Below are positions 1 to 9,280 of a stretch of 64,000 nucleotides of DNA, piece by piece. Where the stretch lies: the NCBI RefSeq assembly GCF_047303325.1, contig NZ_JBKBEX010000001.1, positions 1 through 64,000 on the forward strand, read 5' to 3'. The translations under genes were made by a program, and so were the position numbers. Below the pieces are notes generated by a model, which ran no database searches, had not been told where the DNA came from, and was given only the letters and a program-made list of their open reading frames with translations. The first letter of the stretch is position 1. Each line of letters starts with the position of its first letter. This DNA comes from Polaromonas sp047303325. GTDB taxonomy: Bacteria; Pseudomonadota; Gammaproteobacteria; Burkholderiales; Burkholderiaceae_C.

Positions 1-125
1 CGCCTTTTCTTTTGCTTACTTTTCTTTTGGCGAAGCAAAAGAAAAGTGAGTTGCCGCCGGGCAACCCCCGGCCAGCAACTCCCAGTAGAGGGAGCAGGCG
101 TGCAAGCCGGCACAAGACCCGGCAA
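1..125. repeat. Long intergenic repeat, copy R1 (inverted, cut by window edge)
   Basis: This stretch contains the hairpin module built on ttttcttttggcgaagcaaa and its complement, followed by a GC-rich arm ending near acaagacccggc. The same module recurs at about 29.6, 31.05 and 31.4 kb. It directly abuts the stop codon of urtD. Reading frames inside it are spurious. In copies R2-R4 the element is about 310-350 bp, so this copy continues beyond the window. Confidence 0.75.
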
Positions 126-132
126 AACAACC

Positions 133-1017
133 TCACCGCCCAAGATACACCTCTATAACCCGCTCATCCGCCTGCACCTGGTCAAGAGTCCCTTGTGCCA
201 GCACCGAACCATCACACAAAACTGTGACGATCTCCGAAATCGTCTTGATAAAACTCATATCGTGCTCCACCACCATCAGGGAGTGCTGGCCCTTGAGCGT
301 CAGGAACAGCTCGGCGGTGCGCGCGGTTTCCTCGTCGGTCATGCCGGCGACCGGCTCGTCGAGCAGCAGCAGTTTCGGGTCCTGCATCAGCAGCATGCCG
401 ATTTCCAGCCACTGCTTTTGGCCATGGCTCAGGTTGCCGGCCAGGCGGCCCACGCTGTCGGCCAGGTGAATCGTCACCAGCACTTCGGCCAGGCGGTCGC
501 TTTGGGCGGAGTCCAGCCTGAAGAACATCGAGTGCTTCACGCCCTTGTTGGTCTTTAAGGCCAGCTCCAGGTTTTCAAACACGGTGAGCTGCTCGAACAC
601 CGTGGGCTTCTGGAACTTGCGGCCTATGCCCAGCTGGGCGATCTCGGCTTCCTTGTGGCGCAGCAAATCAATCGTGCTGCCGAAAAACACCGTGCCTTCA
701 TCGGGTCGGGTCTTGCCGGTGATGATGTCCATCATCGTCGTCTTGCCTGCCCCGTTGGGGCCAATGATGCAGCGCAGCTCGCCGGGCGCGATGTCCAGGC
801 TCAGCTTGTTGATGGCCTTGAAGCCGTCAAAGCTCACGCTCACGTCTTCCAGGTACAGGATGCGGCCATGGGTGACGTCGACCTCACCCGTGGGGTGAGC
901 CACGCGGCTGCCACTGGTGCTGCGGCCGCCGGATTCGGTATTGGCCTTGCCGGCTTCGAGTGCGGCGCGGCGCTCTTCAATGCGGCGCGCGCCTTGTTCA
1001 AGCAGGTCGGGTGTCAT
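133..1017 (-). CDS. urtD: Urea ABC transporter ATP-binding protein UrtD
   Basis: One of the two ATPases that drive high-affinity urea uptake through the UrtBC permease. It has Walker A GPNGAGKTT at residues 86-94, ABC signature LSHGQKQ, Walker B LLLLDEP followed by VAGMT (as in branched-chain amino acid and urea ATPases), and the H-loop VVEHD. At 294 residues it carries a roughly 50-residue N-terminal extension relative to the usual UrtD of about 250. It overlaps the end of urtC by 4 bp, so translation is probably coupled. The partner ATPase UrtE is not in the window: a repeat follows the stop codon instead. Confidence 0.93.
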   Translation of the reverse strand: MTPDLLEQGARRIEERRAALEAGKANTESGGRSTSGSRVAHPTGEVDVTHGRILYLEDVSVSFDGFKAINKLSLDIAPGELRCIIGPNGAGKTTMMDIITGKTRPDEGTVFFGSTIDLLRHKEAEIAQLGIGRKFQKPTVFEQLTVFENLELALKTNKGVKHSMFFRLDSAQSDRLAEVLVTIHLADSVGRLAGNLSHGQKQWLEIGMLLMQDPKLLLLDEPVAGMTDEETARTAELFLTLKGQHSLMVVEHDMSFIKTISEIVTVLCDGSVLAQGTLDQVQADERVIEVYLGR

Positions 1018-2153
1018 TTCGCACCTCCCTTGCGCAGCTTCTTCACCAGGCCCACCACGCCATCGGGCAGGAACAGCGTGACGCTGATAAACAGCAGGCC
1101 CAGAAAGTACAGCCAGAACTCGGGATAAGCCACGGTCAGCCAGCTCTTGGCGCCGTTGACGATAAAGGCGCCCACTATCGGGCCTATCAGGCTCGCACGG
1201 CCGCCCACTGCCGCCCAGATGGCGATTTCAATCGAGTTGGCCGGGCTCATCTCACTCGGGTTGATGATGCCGACCTGCGGCACATACAGCGCGCCGGCCA
1301 CGCCGCACATCACGGCCGAGATCACCCAGATCGTGAGCTTGTAGCCCAGCGGGTTGTAGCCCGAGAACATCACGCGCGTTTCCGCATCGCGTATGGCCTG
1401 CAGCACCCGGCCGAACTTGCTGCCCACCAGCCATTTGGCGAACAAAAAGAAGCCCAGCAGCGTGAGCCCCGTCAGCACAAACAGCGTCATGCGCATCGAA
1501 GGCGTGGCCAGCGGGATGTTCAAAATGCGCTTGAAGTCGGTAAAGCCGTTGTTGCCGCCAAAGCCCGTCTCGTTGCGAAAGAACAGCAGCATGGCGGCAA
1601 ACGTCATGGCCTGGGTGATGATGGAAAAATACACCCCCTTGATGCGCGAGCGGAACGCAAAAAAGCCAAACACAAAGGCCACCAGCCCAGGCACCGCCAC
1701 AATCAGAATCAAGGTCGCCACAAAGCTGTCGCTCAGGGCCCAGTGCCAGGGCAGCGCCTTCCAGTCCAGGAAGACCATAAAGTCCGGTAAGTCGCTTTTG
1801 TAATTGCCATCACGGCCAATCTGGCGCATCAAATACATGCCCATGGTGTAGCCGCCCAGCGCGAAGAACACGCCATGCCCCAGCGAGAGGATGCCGGTGT
1901 AGCCCCAGATCAAGTCCATGGCCAGCGCGCAGATGGCGTAGCACATGATCTTGCCCAGCAGCGCCACCGCATAGGTGCTCATGTGGAACATGCTGCCCTC
2001 GGGCACCCAGAGGTTCAGCACCGGTGCGATGGCGCAGACGGCGATCAGCGCCATCATGAAGGCGCTCCAGCCGCCGCGCGTCAGCAGCGGGCCTTTGGCC
2101 GGGAGTTGCACGCGGGAGGCCGCGGTATTCGGGGTTGCCATGGGGGTGCTCAT
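1014..2153 (-). CDS. urtC: Urea ABC transporter permease UrtC
   Basis: Inner-membrane permease subunit of the urea importer (LivM-like branched-chain permease family), 379 residues. The protein is strongly hydrophobic with about eight to ten membrane segments. It has the conserved stretch GYTGILSLGHGVFFALGGY near residue 95 and an EAA-like loop FGRVLQAIRDAETR near residue 245. It lies 2 bp downstream of urtB and overlaps urtD by 4 bp. The urtC assignment rather than livM rests on the urtA and urtB neighbours and on the length. Confidence 0.93.
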   Translation of the reverse strand: MSTPMATPNTAASRVQLPAKGPLLTRGGWSAFMMALIAVCAIAPVLNLWVPEGSMFHMSTYAVALLGKIMCYAICALAMDLIWGYTGILSLGHGVFFALGGYTMGMYLMRQIGRDGNYKSDLPDFMVFLDWKALPWHWALSDSFVATLILIVAVPGLVAFVFGFFAFRSRIKGVYFSIITQAMTFAAMLLFFRNETGFGGNNGFTDFKRILNIPLATPSMRMTLFVLTGLTLLGFFLFAKWLVGSKFGRVLQAIRDAETRVMFSGYNPLGYKLTIWVISAVMCGVAGALYVPQVGIINPSEMSPANSIEIAIWAAVGGRASLIGPIVGAFIVNGAKSWLTVAYPEFWLYFLGLLFISVTLFLPDGVVGLVKKLRKGGAK

Positions 2154-2155
2154 GA

Positions 2156-3745
2156 TCAGGCCTCTGCCGATCTACCCTTCATCGCAAAGATGCCCTGCGG
2201 CCGCTTCTGGATGAAGATGATGATGAAAACCAGCACGGCGATCTTGGCCAGCACGGCGCCCGTCCAGCCTTCGAGGAATTTGTTCAGGATGCCCAGGCCC
2301 AGCGCGGCATACACGGTGCCGGCCAGCTGGCCCACGCCGCCCAGCACCACCACCATGAACGAGTCCACGATATAACCCTGGCCCAGGTCGGGGCCCACAT
2401 TGCCCACCTGGCTCAGCGCGCAGCCGGCCAGGCCCGCGATGCCGGAGCCCAGCGCGAAGGCGTAGGTATCGACCCGCGCGGTGTTCACGCCCATGCACGA
2501 GGCGATGGGCCGGTTCTGCGTGACGCCGCGCACAAACAGGCCCAGGCGCGTGCGGCTGATCAGCCAGGCCACGCCCAGCAGCACCGCGATGGCAAACACA
2601 ATGATGATGAGCCGGTTGTAAGGCAGCGAAAGATTGCCCAGCACCTGCACGCCGCCGCTCATCCACACCGGGTTTTCCACACCGACGTTTTGCGCGCCGA
2701 AGATGGAACGCACCAGCTGCTGCAGCATCAGGCTGATACCCCAGGTGGCCAGCAAAGTCTCCAGCGGCCGGCCATAGAGGAAACGAATCACCCCGCGCTC
2801 CAGCGCCGCGCCCATCAGCGCCGAAGCTAGAAAGGCCACAGGCACCGCCGCCAGCAGGTACCAGTCAAACAGGCCGGGAAAGTATTTCTGGAACACGCCC
2901 TGCACCACATAGGTGGCATAGGCGCCAATCATCATGAGCTCGCCATGGGCCATGTTGATCACGCCCATCAGGCCGTAGGTAATCGCCAGGCCCAGCGCCA
3001 CCAGCAGCAAGATGCTGCCCAGGCTGATGCCGCTGAAAATCGCGCCCAGCTTGTTGCCCCATTCGAGCGATGCCTCCACCTTGGCCAGCGCCGCCTGCAA
3101 AGCCACCTTGACGTCGGCATCGGCCTCAGTGCCCAGGCGCTCTATCAGCACGGTCTTGGTATTCGGGTTTTTGCTGCCGGCCAGCTGCGCGGCCGCGGCC
3201 AGGCGCTTGGCCTTGTCGCTGCTGCCCAGCAAAATGGCCGAGCGCATCAGCTCCAGCTGGTTTTTGAGCTCGGGCACCGTCTCGGCCGCATAGGCTTTTT
3301 CAATCAGCGGCAGGCGGGCTTCGTCGCTTTCCTTGTCCATACTGCCGCCCAGGGTCTTGATCGCATCGCGCCGCTGCTTCTCGTCCTTGGAGAACAGCTT
3401 GAGCGCCGCCAGCGCATTGTCAATCTCGCTGCGCATCAAATTGGGGTTGATCACATCCTCGGCATCGGCCGGCAGCGGTGTCTCGGTACCCGTGACCGGG
3501 TCATAGGCTTTGTCGTCCTTCACGACAAACACCTTGTCGCCCTTGGTTTTCACCGCGTCGTCAGACAGCGCCTGGATAAAAGCCGCCGTCTTCTCGTCCG
3601 CCACAGCCGCCGCCTTGGCAAGCGCATCCACCCGCGCCTCCGTCTCGCCAATGGCCATGCCCTTGACCTCCTCGGCGGTCAAGGCATGGGCGTGGGCTGC
3701 TAAAAGGAGCGTGAAGGAGACGGCAAAAAGGTGGCGTAGCAGCAT
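2156..3745 (-). CDS. urtB: Urea ABC transporter permease UrtB
   Basis: Second permease subunit of the urea importer, 529 residues. The N-terminus is a signal peptide (MLLRHLFAVSFTLLLAAHAHA), followed by a soluble periplasmic region of about 200 residues and then a LivH-like permease domain from about residue 235 with the motif GVINMAHGELMMIGAY. I chose the ATG at 3745 rather than an in-frame ATG 60 bp upstream because it begins the signal peptide. The long N-terminal domain is normal for proteobacterial UrtB. Confidence 0.93.
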   Translation of the reverse strand: MLLRHLFAVSFTLLLAAHAHALTAEEVKGMAIGETEARVDALAKAAAVADEKTAAFIQALSDDAVKTKGDKVFVVKDDKAYDPVTGTETPLPADAEDVINPNLMRSEIDNALAALKLFSKDEKQRRDAIKTLGGSMDKESDEARLPLIEKAYAAETVPELKNQLELMRSAILLGSSDKAKRLAAAAQLAGSKNPNTKTVLIERLGTEADADVKVALQAALAKVEASLEWGNKLGAIFSGISLGSILLLVALGLAITYGLMGVINMAHGELMMIGAYATYVVQGVFQKYFPGLFDWYLLAAVPVAFLASALMGAALERGVIRFLYGRPLETLLATWGISLMLQQLVRSIFGAQNVGVENPVWMSGGVQVLGNLSLPYNRLIIIVFAIAVLLGVAWLISRTRLGLFVRGVTQNRPIASCMGVNTARVDTYAFALGSGIAGLAGCALSQVGNVGPDLGQGYIVDSFMVVVLGGVGQLAGTVYAALGLGILNKFLEGWTGAVLAKIAVLVFIIIFIQKRPQGIFAMKGRSAEA

Positions 3746-3826
3746 GTGGAAAGAACCTGTAGGTTGGGCGCACACCAGCTTATCGGTGGGGCGCCCAGAC
3801 TGCAACTTCCTTGGGAAGCGGTCAGA

Positions 3827-3920
3827 CCCTCATCCCAGCCTTCTCCCAGAGGGAGAAGGAGTGAAGTCCGGCCTTCGGGGGTTTTACCCTCTCCCTCTGG
3901 GAGAGGGCCAGGGTGAGGGC
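3827..3920. repeat. REP-like inverted repeat between urtA and urtB
   Basis: An imperfect palindrome of about 95 bp: ccctcatcccagccttctcc on the left and its near complement gagagggccagggtgaggg on the right, each arm with an internal ctccc/gggag hairpin. It lies between the urtA stop and the urtB start. It may act as an mRNA-stabilising or attenuating hairpin that makes UrtA more abundant than the permeases; that role is inferred. Confidence 0.7.
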
Positions 3921-3949
3921 GCGACGGCCTCCACCCACCCCCCAGCCTC

Positions 3950-5212
3950 TTACTTCTTCACAGGCTCATCAGGCTTCTTGTCGTTGCCTTCGATGTACGG
4001 GCTCCAAGGCTTCGCCTTCACAGGACCAGGCGTCTTCCACACCACATTGAACTGGCCGTCGGCCTTGATCTCGCCGATAAACACCGACTTGTGCAGGTGG
4101 TGGTTCTTCTCGTCCATCTTGCTCACGATGCCGGAAGGCGCGTTAAAGGTCTGGCCGGCCATGGCGGCGATCACCTTGTCGGTGTCGGTGGACTTGGCTT
4201 TTTCAACCGCCTGCTTCCACATATTGATGCCGATGTAGGTGGCTTCCATCGGGTCGTTGGTCAAAGGCTTGTCGGAGCCGGGGAGCTTCTTGGCCTTGGC
4301 GTAAGCGGACCACTTCTTGATGAACTCGGTATTGGCCGGGCTCTTGATGGACTGGAAGTAGTTCCAGGCGGCCAGGTGGCCGACCAGGGGCTTGGTGTCC
4401 ACACCGCGCAGCTCTTCTTCACCGACCGAGAAGGCCACCACGGGCACGTCCTTGGCCTTGAGGCCGGCATTGCCCAGCTCTTTGTAGAAAGGCACGTTCG
4501 AGTCGCCGTTGATGGTGGACACCACGGCCGTCTTGCCGCCTTGCGAGAACTTCTTCACGTCAGCCACGATGGTCTGGTAATCGCTGTGGCCAAAGGGGGT
4601 GTATTTCTCGTCGATGTCCTTGTCGGCCACGCCCTTGCTCTTCAAGTAAGCGCGCAGGATCTTGTTGGTGGTGCGGGGATACACATAGTCGGTACCCAGC
4701 AGCACCCAGCGCTTGGCGCCGCCGCCGGCCTTGCTCATGAGGTAGTCGACCGCAGGAATCGCCTGCTGGTTGGGCGCCGCACCCGTGTAGAACACGTTCT
4801 TGGACAGCTCTTCACCTTCGTACTGCACGGGGTAGAACAGCAGGCCGTTCATTTCTTCGACAACCGGCAGCACCGACTTGCGCGACACAGACGTCCAGCA
4901 GCCGAAAATCACGGCCACTTTGTCCTGGCCCAGCAGTTGTTTGGTTTTTTCGGCAAACAGGGGCCAGTTGGAGGCCGGGTCCACCACCACGGGCTCGAGC
5001 TTTTTGCCCATCACGCCACCCTTGGCATTGATTTCTTCAATCGCCATCAGGACGGTGTCCTTGAGCGTGGTTTCAGAAATCGCCATGGTGCCCGACAGGC
5101 TGTGCAGCACGCCAACCTTGATCGTGTCCTGGGCAAAAGCAGGCACGGCGCCCAGGGCGGCCAGTGCGACGGCGGCGGTCATCGCCTTGAGGGTAAATCG
5201 ACGTTCTTGCAT
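3950..5212 (-). CDS. urtA: Urea ABC transporter substrate-binding protein UrtA
   Basis: Periplasmic urea-binding protein of 420 residues and first gene of the urt operon. A signal peptide covers about residues 1-27 (ending PAFAQ). The mature start DTIKVGVLHSLSGTMAISE and the motif IFGCWTSVSRKSVLPVVEE are characteristic of UrtA within the Leu/Ile/Val-binding fold. The start is supported by a ggagagg ribosome-binding site. The 144-bp gap to urtB holds a REP-like hairpin. Urt operons are usually under nitrogen control, but I could not find a convincing sigma54 site in the 260 bp upstream. Confidence 0.95.
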   Translation of the reverse strand: MQERRFTLKAMTAAVALAALGAVPAFAQDTIKVGVLHSLSGTMAISETTLKDTVLMAIEEINAKGGVMGKKLEPVVVDPASNWPLFAEKTKQLLGQDKVAVIFGCWTSVSRKSVLPVVEEMNGLLFYPVQYEGEELSKNVFYTGAAPNQQAIPAVDYLMSKAGGGAKRWVLLGTDYVYPRTTNKILRAYLKSKGVADKDIDEKYTPFGHSDYQTIVADVKKFSQGGKTAVVSTINGDSNVPFYKELGNAGLKAKDVPVVAFSVGEEELRGVDTKPLVGHLAAWNYFQSIKSPANTEFIKKWSAYAKAKKLPGSDKPLTNDPMEATYIGINMWKQAVEKAKSTDTDKVIAAMAGQTFNAPSGIVSKMDEKNHHLHKSVFIGEIKADGQFNVVWKTPGPVKAKPWSPYIEGNDKKPDEPVKK

Positions 5213-5472
5213 GGTGGGATCCTCTCCGGTAAATAGATAGGTATGGGGTCAATGAATCGCGTTTCGCTGCGCAAAAGCCAGGAAAAACAAGGCTTTGGCG
5301 CAACGATGAGTGGATTCTGGGGACCGGAGGGGGATTGGGGAATACGCCGGGTGGCGTATGTGGGGTGGGCGATATGCTGTGGGGATTCGGCCTGGGGGCC
5401 GGCATTTTTCACCTCTTTTTGCCGAAATTCCTGAGCGCCACCTGACCCGCCGCACACTACTATTACCCAGCC

Positions 5473-6273
5473 ATGCTCTTTCGCCTGCATTTACTGCCAT
5501 GCCTGCTCCTTGCATTCACCTGCTGCACCGCGCGGGCGGCTGACGTGATGGAGCAAGCCCAACTGAAAGTGTTCTTCGTAGATGTCTACCTCTCCACGGC
5601 GGCAGATAGCTGCGCGCAGAAATACCCGGAGCTTCGTCAGCAACTACTTGCGGCCCAGCAGGCTTTTCATCAACGCTTGCTACCCGACATTGAACGCGGA
5701 AGGGAAGTTGGCCGCGCGCTTGTCGCGCCGAGCGGAAAAGACGTTGACCAGATGGCTCAACGGATTGCGGACCAAAACCTGGCAACGTCCTTCCTGACAA
5801 CGCCAAGCTCCGGCATTCAGCGCTTGTGTGAAGACATGCTTGGCAAGGGGAAAAGCCCCATGCAGTGGTCCATCGATGACTTTCTTCGACAAGACTTTGA
5901 GTCACTCAAAATGGAAGTCGAAAATCGCCAAGGCCTGCCTTGCGACATGATTGCCATAAGTTTCGATCAACTCGCGCATCGTTTCCTCGAACTCCCGAGC
6001 ACACCCTCCGAGATGCTGGAACTTGCGGGCTCGCTTCTGCGTCTGCAGCTTGGCGATTTGAAGAAAAAAGCCTCCAACTGCCTGGCAGTTCAAGCGCGAG
6101 CCGCGGAATACCGAGTTATCCCCAACAAGGACCTGGGGACGGTCGCAGAGTTGCTCGACTCGATGGAGGCCGTACTCGCGCCAGCCTGGGATAGCCGTGC
6201 GAAGACGGTGGAGAGCACGACTACTGTCGGCAAGAAAGTTGAGGAATTTCTGGCTACGCGAGTGCAAAAATAA
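5473..6273 (+). CDS. Hypothetical exported protein
   Basis: A 266-residue protein with a signal peptide at about residues 1-22 (MLFRLHLLPCLLLAFTCCTA), so likely periplasmic. The mature part is largely helical and charged with five cysteines (such as DSCAQKY and NRQGLPCDM), which may form disulfides. I do not recognise a family. It stands alone, divergent from urtA, with 53 bp to the next small gene on the same strand. GC content is somewhat lower than in the urt operon, consistent with accessory DNA. Confidence 0.7.
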   Translation: MLFRLHLLPCLLLAFTCCTARAADVMEQAQLKVFFVDVYLSTAADSCAQKYPELRQQLLAAQQAFHQRLLPDIERGREVGRALVAPSGKDVDQMAQRIADQNLATSFLTTPSSGIQRLCEDMLGKGKSPMQWSIDDFLRQDFESLKMEVENRQGLPCDMIAISFDQLAHRFLELPSTPSEMLELAGSLLRLQLGDLKKKASNCLAVQARAAEYRVIPNKDLGTVAELLDSMEAVLAPAWDSRAKTVESTTTVGKKVEEFLATRVQK

Positions 6274-6326
6274 GGCTGCTGATCAGCGGTTAAAACTGAT
6301 CATCACCACACAAAGAGGTATCCCCC

Positions 6327-6569
6327 GTGAGCTATCAGCAGAAAATCGATGAAGCGCGGCAACGCGTGGCAGCCGCTAGGGCCAGCGGAGAACTATCTCA
6401 GGAGCCGTTGCCTGAAGACGAATCTGAGAATGCCACCGGCAAGCAAAAGCGACTTTCGGTACTTGAGGGAGCTGCCATTGGAATCGGTATGGCTGGTTTG
6501 GTCGCGGTTCTGGGTGTTCTGTTTTTTCTTCTTATCGTTATCTCCAGTCTTTGCATCATCTGCAAATAG
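6327..6569 (+). CDS. Small single-pass membrane protein
   Basis: An 80-residue protein starting with GTG after the ribosome-binding site aaagagg. The N-terminal half is charged and helical (MSYQQKIDEARQRVAAARAS). The C-terminal half is one long hydrophobic segment from about residue 50 to 78, ending in cysteines (SLCIICK). It would be N-in with a membrane anchor. Family unknown. Its stop codon lies 23 bp before the inverted repeat that bounds the OLD/helicase cassette. Confidence 0.6.
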   Translation: MSYQQKIDEARQRVAAARASGELSQEPLPEDESENATGKQKRLSVLEGAAIGIGMAGLVAVLGVLFFLLIVISSLCIICK

Positions 6570-6591
6570 CGCTCATTACCTGACTATTGGC

Positions 6592-6613
6592 AATATGTAC
6601 TTATCGATAGTTA
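6592..6613 (+). repeat. Left arm of 22-bp imperfect inverted repeat bracketing the OLD/helicase cassette
   Basis: The sequence aatatgtacttatcgatagt (plus ta) matches the reverse complement of 9416..9437 at 20 of 22 positions. The two arms enclose exactly the nuclease/helicase gene pair. No target-site duplication directly outside the arms is evident, although an 8-bp tagcgctc occurs near both ends (6567 and 9437). Confidence 0.6.
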
Positions 6614-6692
6614 TTCCCAAGCGCGGGCGTAGGTCGAGTCATTAGCATCCATAGTCTCGGCTAATTTAATACCAAGCAGCAAAGGAGGGGCG

Positions 6693-8261
6693 ATGGCGAC
6701 AATAACGAAAGTTGTGCTGAGGAACTTCAAAAGGTTCGAGAAACTGGACCTCCGTCTAAATCCCGGCCTAAATGTCCTGCTTGGCGACAACGAAGCCGGC
6801 AAGAGCTCCGTCCTGTTGGCGATCGACCTGACGCTCAGTGCGAGCCGCACGAAATTTGAAACGCTCGGCGTCGAGGCGCTTTTGAGTGCTACCGCCGTAT
6901 CGCGTTTTTTGGACGGAGCTAGAACTGTGGCCAACCTTCCCAAGGTCCTCATTGAACTCTTTCTCACCCCAGGGGGCGAGCCTCTTTTGTGCGGAAAGAA
7001 CAATGTCGACGGCGCTGAGTGCGATGGCATCAAAATGGAATGTGCGGTGCCACGCGAACTCGAAGTCGAGGTCGCAGAGTTGCTTCGGGATCGGGAGGCA
7101 CCTTTCCCATATGAATACTACGTGCCTCGGTTTTCCACTTTCGCCGAGGACTCCCAACTGGGATTCAAAAAATACGTCCGACACCTGCTGATCGACAGCT
7201 CTCGGATCGACAGCGAGCAAGCTTCCAAGATCTACACACAATCTCTTTTCAACTCAAACGCCGACCATAAGGCGAAAAACAAACTTGAAGCATCCTATCG
7301 CCGCGTCAAGGACGAGTTTCGCGACGAGCATTTGAAACCTATCAACGAGAAGATCCCCGACTTCGCTTTCGGCGTTCGCACAAGCTCGAAGTCGAATCTC
7401 GGCACCGACTTGGTAATTCTCGAAGACAACCTTCCGCTGGACATTCGCGGTAAGGGTAGACAGTGCATGGTGAAAATCGATTTCGCTTTGCGCAAAGGTA
7501 CCGCCGCAAACCCACTGCATCTGCTGCTGCTTGAAGAACCTGAGAACCATCTGAGCCACTCGAACATGCGCAAGCTGGTCGAGCAACTGTCAAAGGTCGA
7601 GGGCCGCCAACTTCTAGTCGCGACCCACAGCAGCCTCATCTCCTCCCGGCTGGACCTGCGCAAAGCCGCGCTGCTTGGCGCACCGCCTGGAAAGCAAGGT
7701 GCCTTGTCGGGCCTGACTGACGACACCGCCAAGTTCTTCATGAAGGCGCCGGACAACAATGTCCTGGAATTCTCGCTATCGAAGAAAGTGATTCTGGTCG
7801 AGGGCGACGCCGAGTTCATATTGCTCGAAGCCCTGTATGCCCGGCATGCCAAAGGGGCGTCGCTTGCCGCAGACCGCGTCCATGTCATTTCGGTGGGAGG
7901 CACCAGCTTCAAGCGCTATCTTGAACTCGCAAAGCTTCTGGGCGTAAAGACTGCGGTCGTGCGCGACAACGACAAAGATTGGCAGAAGACCTGCGTCGAT
8001 AACTACGACGACTATAAGATGGACAACGCGCGCGTGTTTGCGGACGAGGACAACGCTCGCAGCACCTTCGAAATTTGCCTGTATGACGACAACAAGGCTC
8101 TCTGCGAGAAGCACCTGGGAGCAGAGCGCAAGACCCTAGGGGTGCGCGAATACATGCTCGCCAATAAGGCCGATGCGGCCTTTCAGCTCCTAGAGAAGGC
8201 CGGCGCCGAGCTCGTCGCTCCACAATACATTCAGGATGCGATCGCGTGGATAAGACAGTAA
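6693..8261 (+). CDS. OLD-family ATPase/TOPRIM nuclease, GajA-like (class 2 OLD)
   Basis: A 522-residue protein with an N-terminal ABC-type ATPase and a C-terminal TOPRIM nuclease domain. Walker A GDNEAGKSS is at residues 31-39, Walker B LLLLEEPENHL at about 278-288, and the H-loop ATHSS at about 310. The TOPRIM glutamate motif VILVEGDAE is at about 366-374 and the acidic pair motif VVRDNDKD at about 423-430, so the catalytic residues look intact. It overlaps the helicase gene by 16 bp. Class 2 OLD proteins paired with UvrD-like helicases form the Gabija anti-phage system (GajA cuts DNA when nucleotide pools fall). Assignment to Gabija is by architecture. Confidence 0.85.
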   Translation: MATITKVVLRNFKRFEKLDLRLNPGLNVLLGDNEAGKSSVLLAIDLTLSASRTKFETLGVEALLSATAVSRFLDGARTVANLPKVLIELFLTPGGEPLLCGKNNVDGAECDGIKMECAVPRELEVEVAELLRDREAPFPYEYYVPRFSTFAEDSQLGFKKYVRHLLIDSSRIDSEQASKIYTQSLFNSNADHKAKNKLEASYRRVKDEFRDEHLKPINEKIPDFAFGVRTSSKSNLGTDLVILEDNLPLDIRGKGRQCMVKIDFALRKGTAANPLHLLLLEEPENHLSHSNMRKLVEQLSKVEGRQLLVATHSSLISSRLDLRKAALLGAPPGKQGALSGLTDDTAKFFMKAPDNNVLEFSLSKKVILVEGDAEFILLEALYARHAKGASLAADRVHVISVGGTSFKRYLELAKLLGVKTAVVRDNDKDWQKTCVDNYDDYKMDNARVFADEDNARSTFEICLYDDNKALCEKHLGAERKTLGVREYMLANKADAAFQLLEKAGAELVAPQYIQDAIAWIRQ

Positions 8262-9280
8262 CCTTTGCGGTGGCCGGCTCCGGTAAGACGCGCAGCATCG
8301 TGGAGAAGATCGCGCCGGGGCGCCGCGCGCTCGTGCTCACCTACACGACCAATACGGAGCAGGATTTGCGCGACCGCATCGCCCTCAAATTTGGAAGTGT
8401 GCCCGAGGGCGTCGCAGTGACGACCTACTTCTCCTTCCTCAATCGCTTTTGCTACAAGCCGTTCCTGCAGTCCAACATGCGCAGCCGCGGCATCTCCTTC
8501 GCCGCACCAAGCAGGGAGTCCATGCAATTCAGCTTACAAAACAGAGCCCGGTTCATGCAGGGCGACCGGGTGTATCACTGCCGCATGGCGAAACTCCTCA
8601 GCGTTAAAGGATGTGTGCCCGAGCTGCAACGTCGACTCGAACGCTACTATGACGATGTCTTTGTCGACGAAGTCCAGGACTTTGGCGGTCACGACTTCAA
8701 TTTCCTGGTCGAGCTGTCGTCGGCAAAGGTGCGCATGGGGCTTGTCGGTGACTTCTACCAGCACACCTTTTCGACGAGCCACGACGGAAACGTTAACCGA
8801 TCCCTTCACGCAGACTATGCAGCTTATCGCCAAAGATTCGCGAACGCCGGTTTTAGGGTGGACACCTCGTCCTTGTCGAAGAGCCACCGGTGCAGTAGCG
8901 AGGTTTGCAAGCACATAGTGGATTCGATCGGCGTTCCAATCGCATCGGAGGGGGCCGTCGTATCCGACGTCCGTGTTGTCGACTCCGCAGCCGAGGCGGA
9001 TCGCCTGCATGCCGACCCTAAGACGGTCAAGCTTTTTATGGAGACGCACTGGCGTTATGAATGCTATTCGCACAACTGGGGTGCGTGCAAGGGGCTCGAC
9101 CATTACCAAGATGTGTGCGTCGTTCTAAACGACAAAAGCTGGCATCAATTCGTCAAGGGCGAATTGGCTCAGGCCAAGCCAATCATTCGCAACAAGCTAT
9201 ACGTAGCTTTCTCCCGCGCAAGAGGAAATCTCTTCATTGCCCCGGAAAAGCTCTTCAAGAAATTCCTTCGCGGCCAATAG
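8246..9280 (+). CDS. Compact UvrD/Rep-like superfamily 1 helicase, GajB-like
   Basis: A 344-residue protein starting with GTG inside the end of the upstream nuclease gene. The SF1 helicase motifs are present in order: I AVAGSGKT (residues 8-15), Ia LVLTYTTNTEQDL, II VDEVQD (about 139-144), III GLVGDFYQH, IV-like SLSKSHRCSSEV, V ACKGLDHYQDVCVV, VI YVAFSRARGN (about 318-327). Motif II is DEVQD rather than DEAQD. The protein is much shorter than UvrD (about 720) and shorter than characterised GajB (about 490), so most of the accessory 1B/2B regions are absent. Together with the OLD gene it makes a two-gene defence-type operon. Confidence 0.82.
   Translation: MDKTVTFAVAGSGKTRSIVEKIAPGRRALVLTYTTNTEQDLRDRIALKFGSVPEGVAVTTYFSFLNRFCYKPFLQSNMRSRGISFAAPSRESMQFSLQNRARFMQGDRVYHCRMAKLLSVKGCVPELQRRLERYYDDVFVDEVQDFGGHDFNFLVELSSAKVRMGLVGDFYQHTFSTSHDGNVNRSLHADYAAYRQRFANAGFRVDTSSLSKSHRCSSEVCKHIVDSIGVPIASEGAVVSDVRVVDSAAEADRLHADPKTVKLFMETHWRYECYSHNWGACKGLDHYQDVCVVLNDKSWHQFVKGELAQAKPIIRNKLYVAFSRARGNLFIAPEKLFKKFLRGQ

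Noticed and set aside
5213..5472. Possible sigma54 site upstream of urtA (tggcttttgcgca)
   Set aside because: The spacing between the GG and GC elements does not match the -24/-12 consensus.
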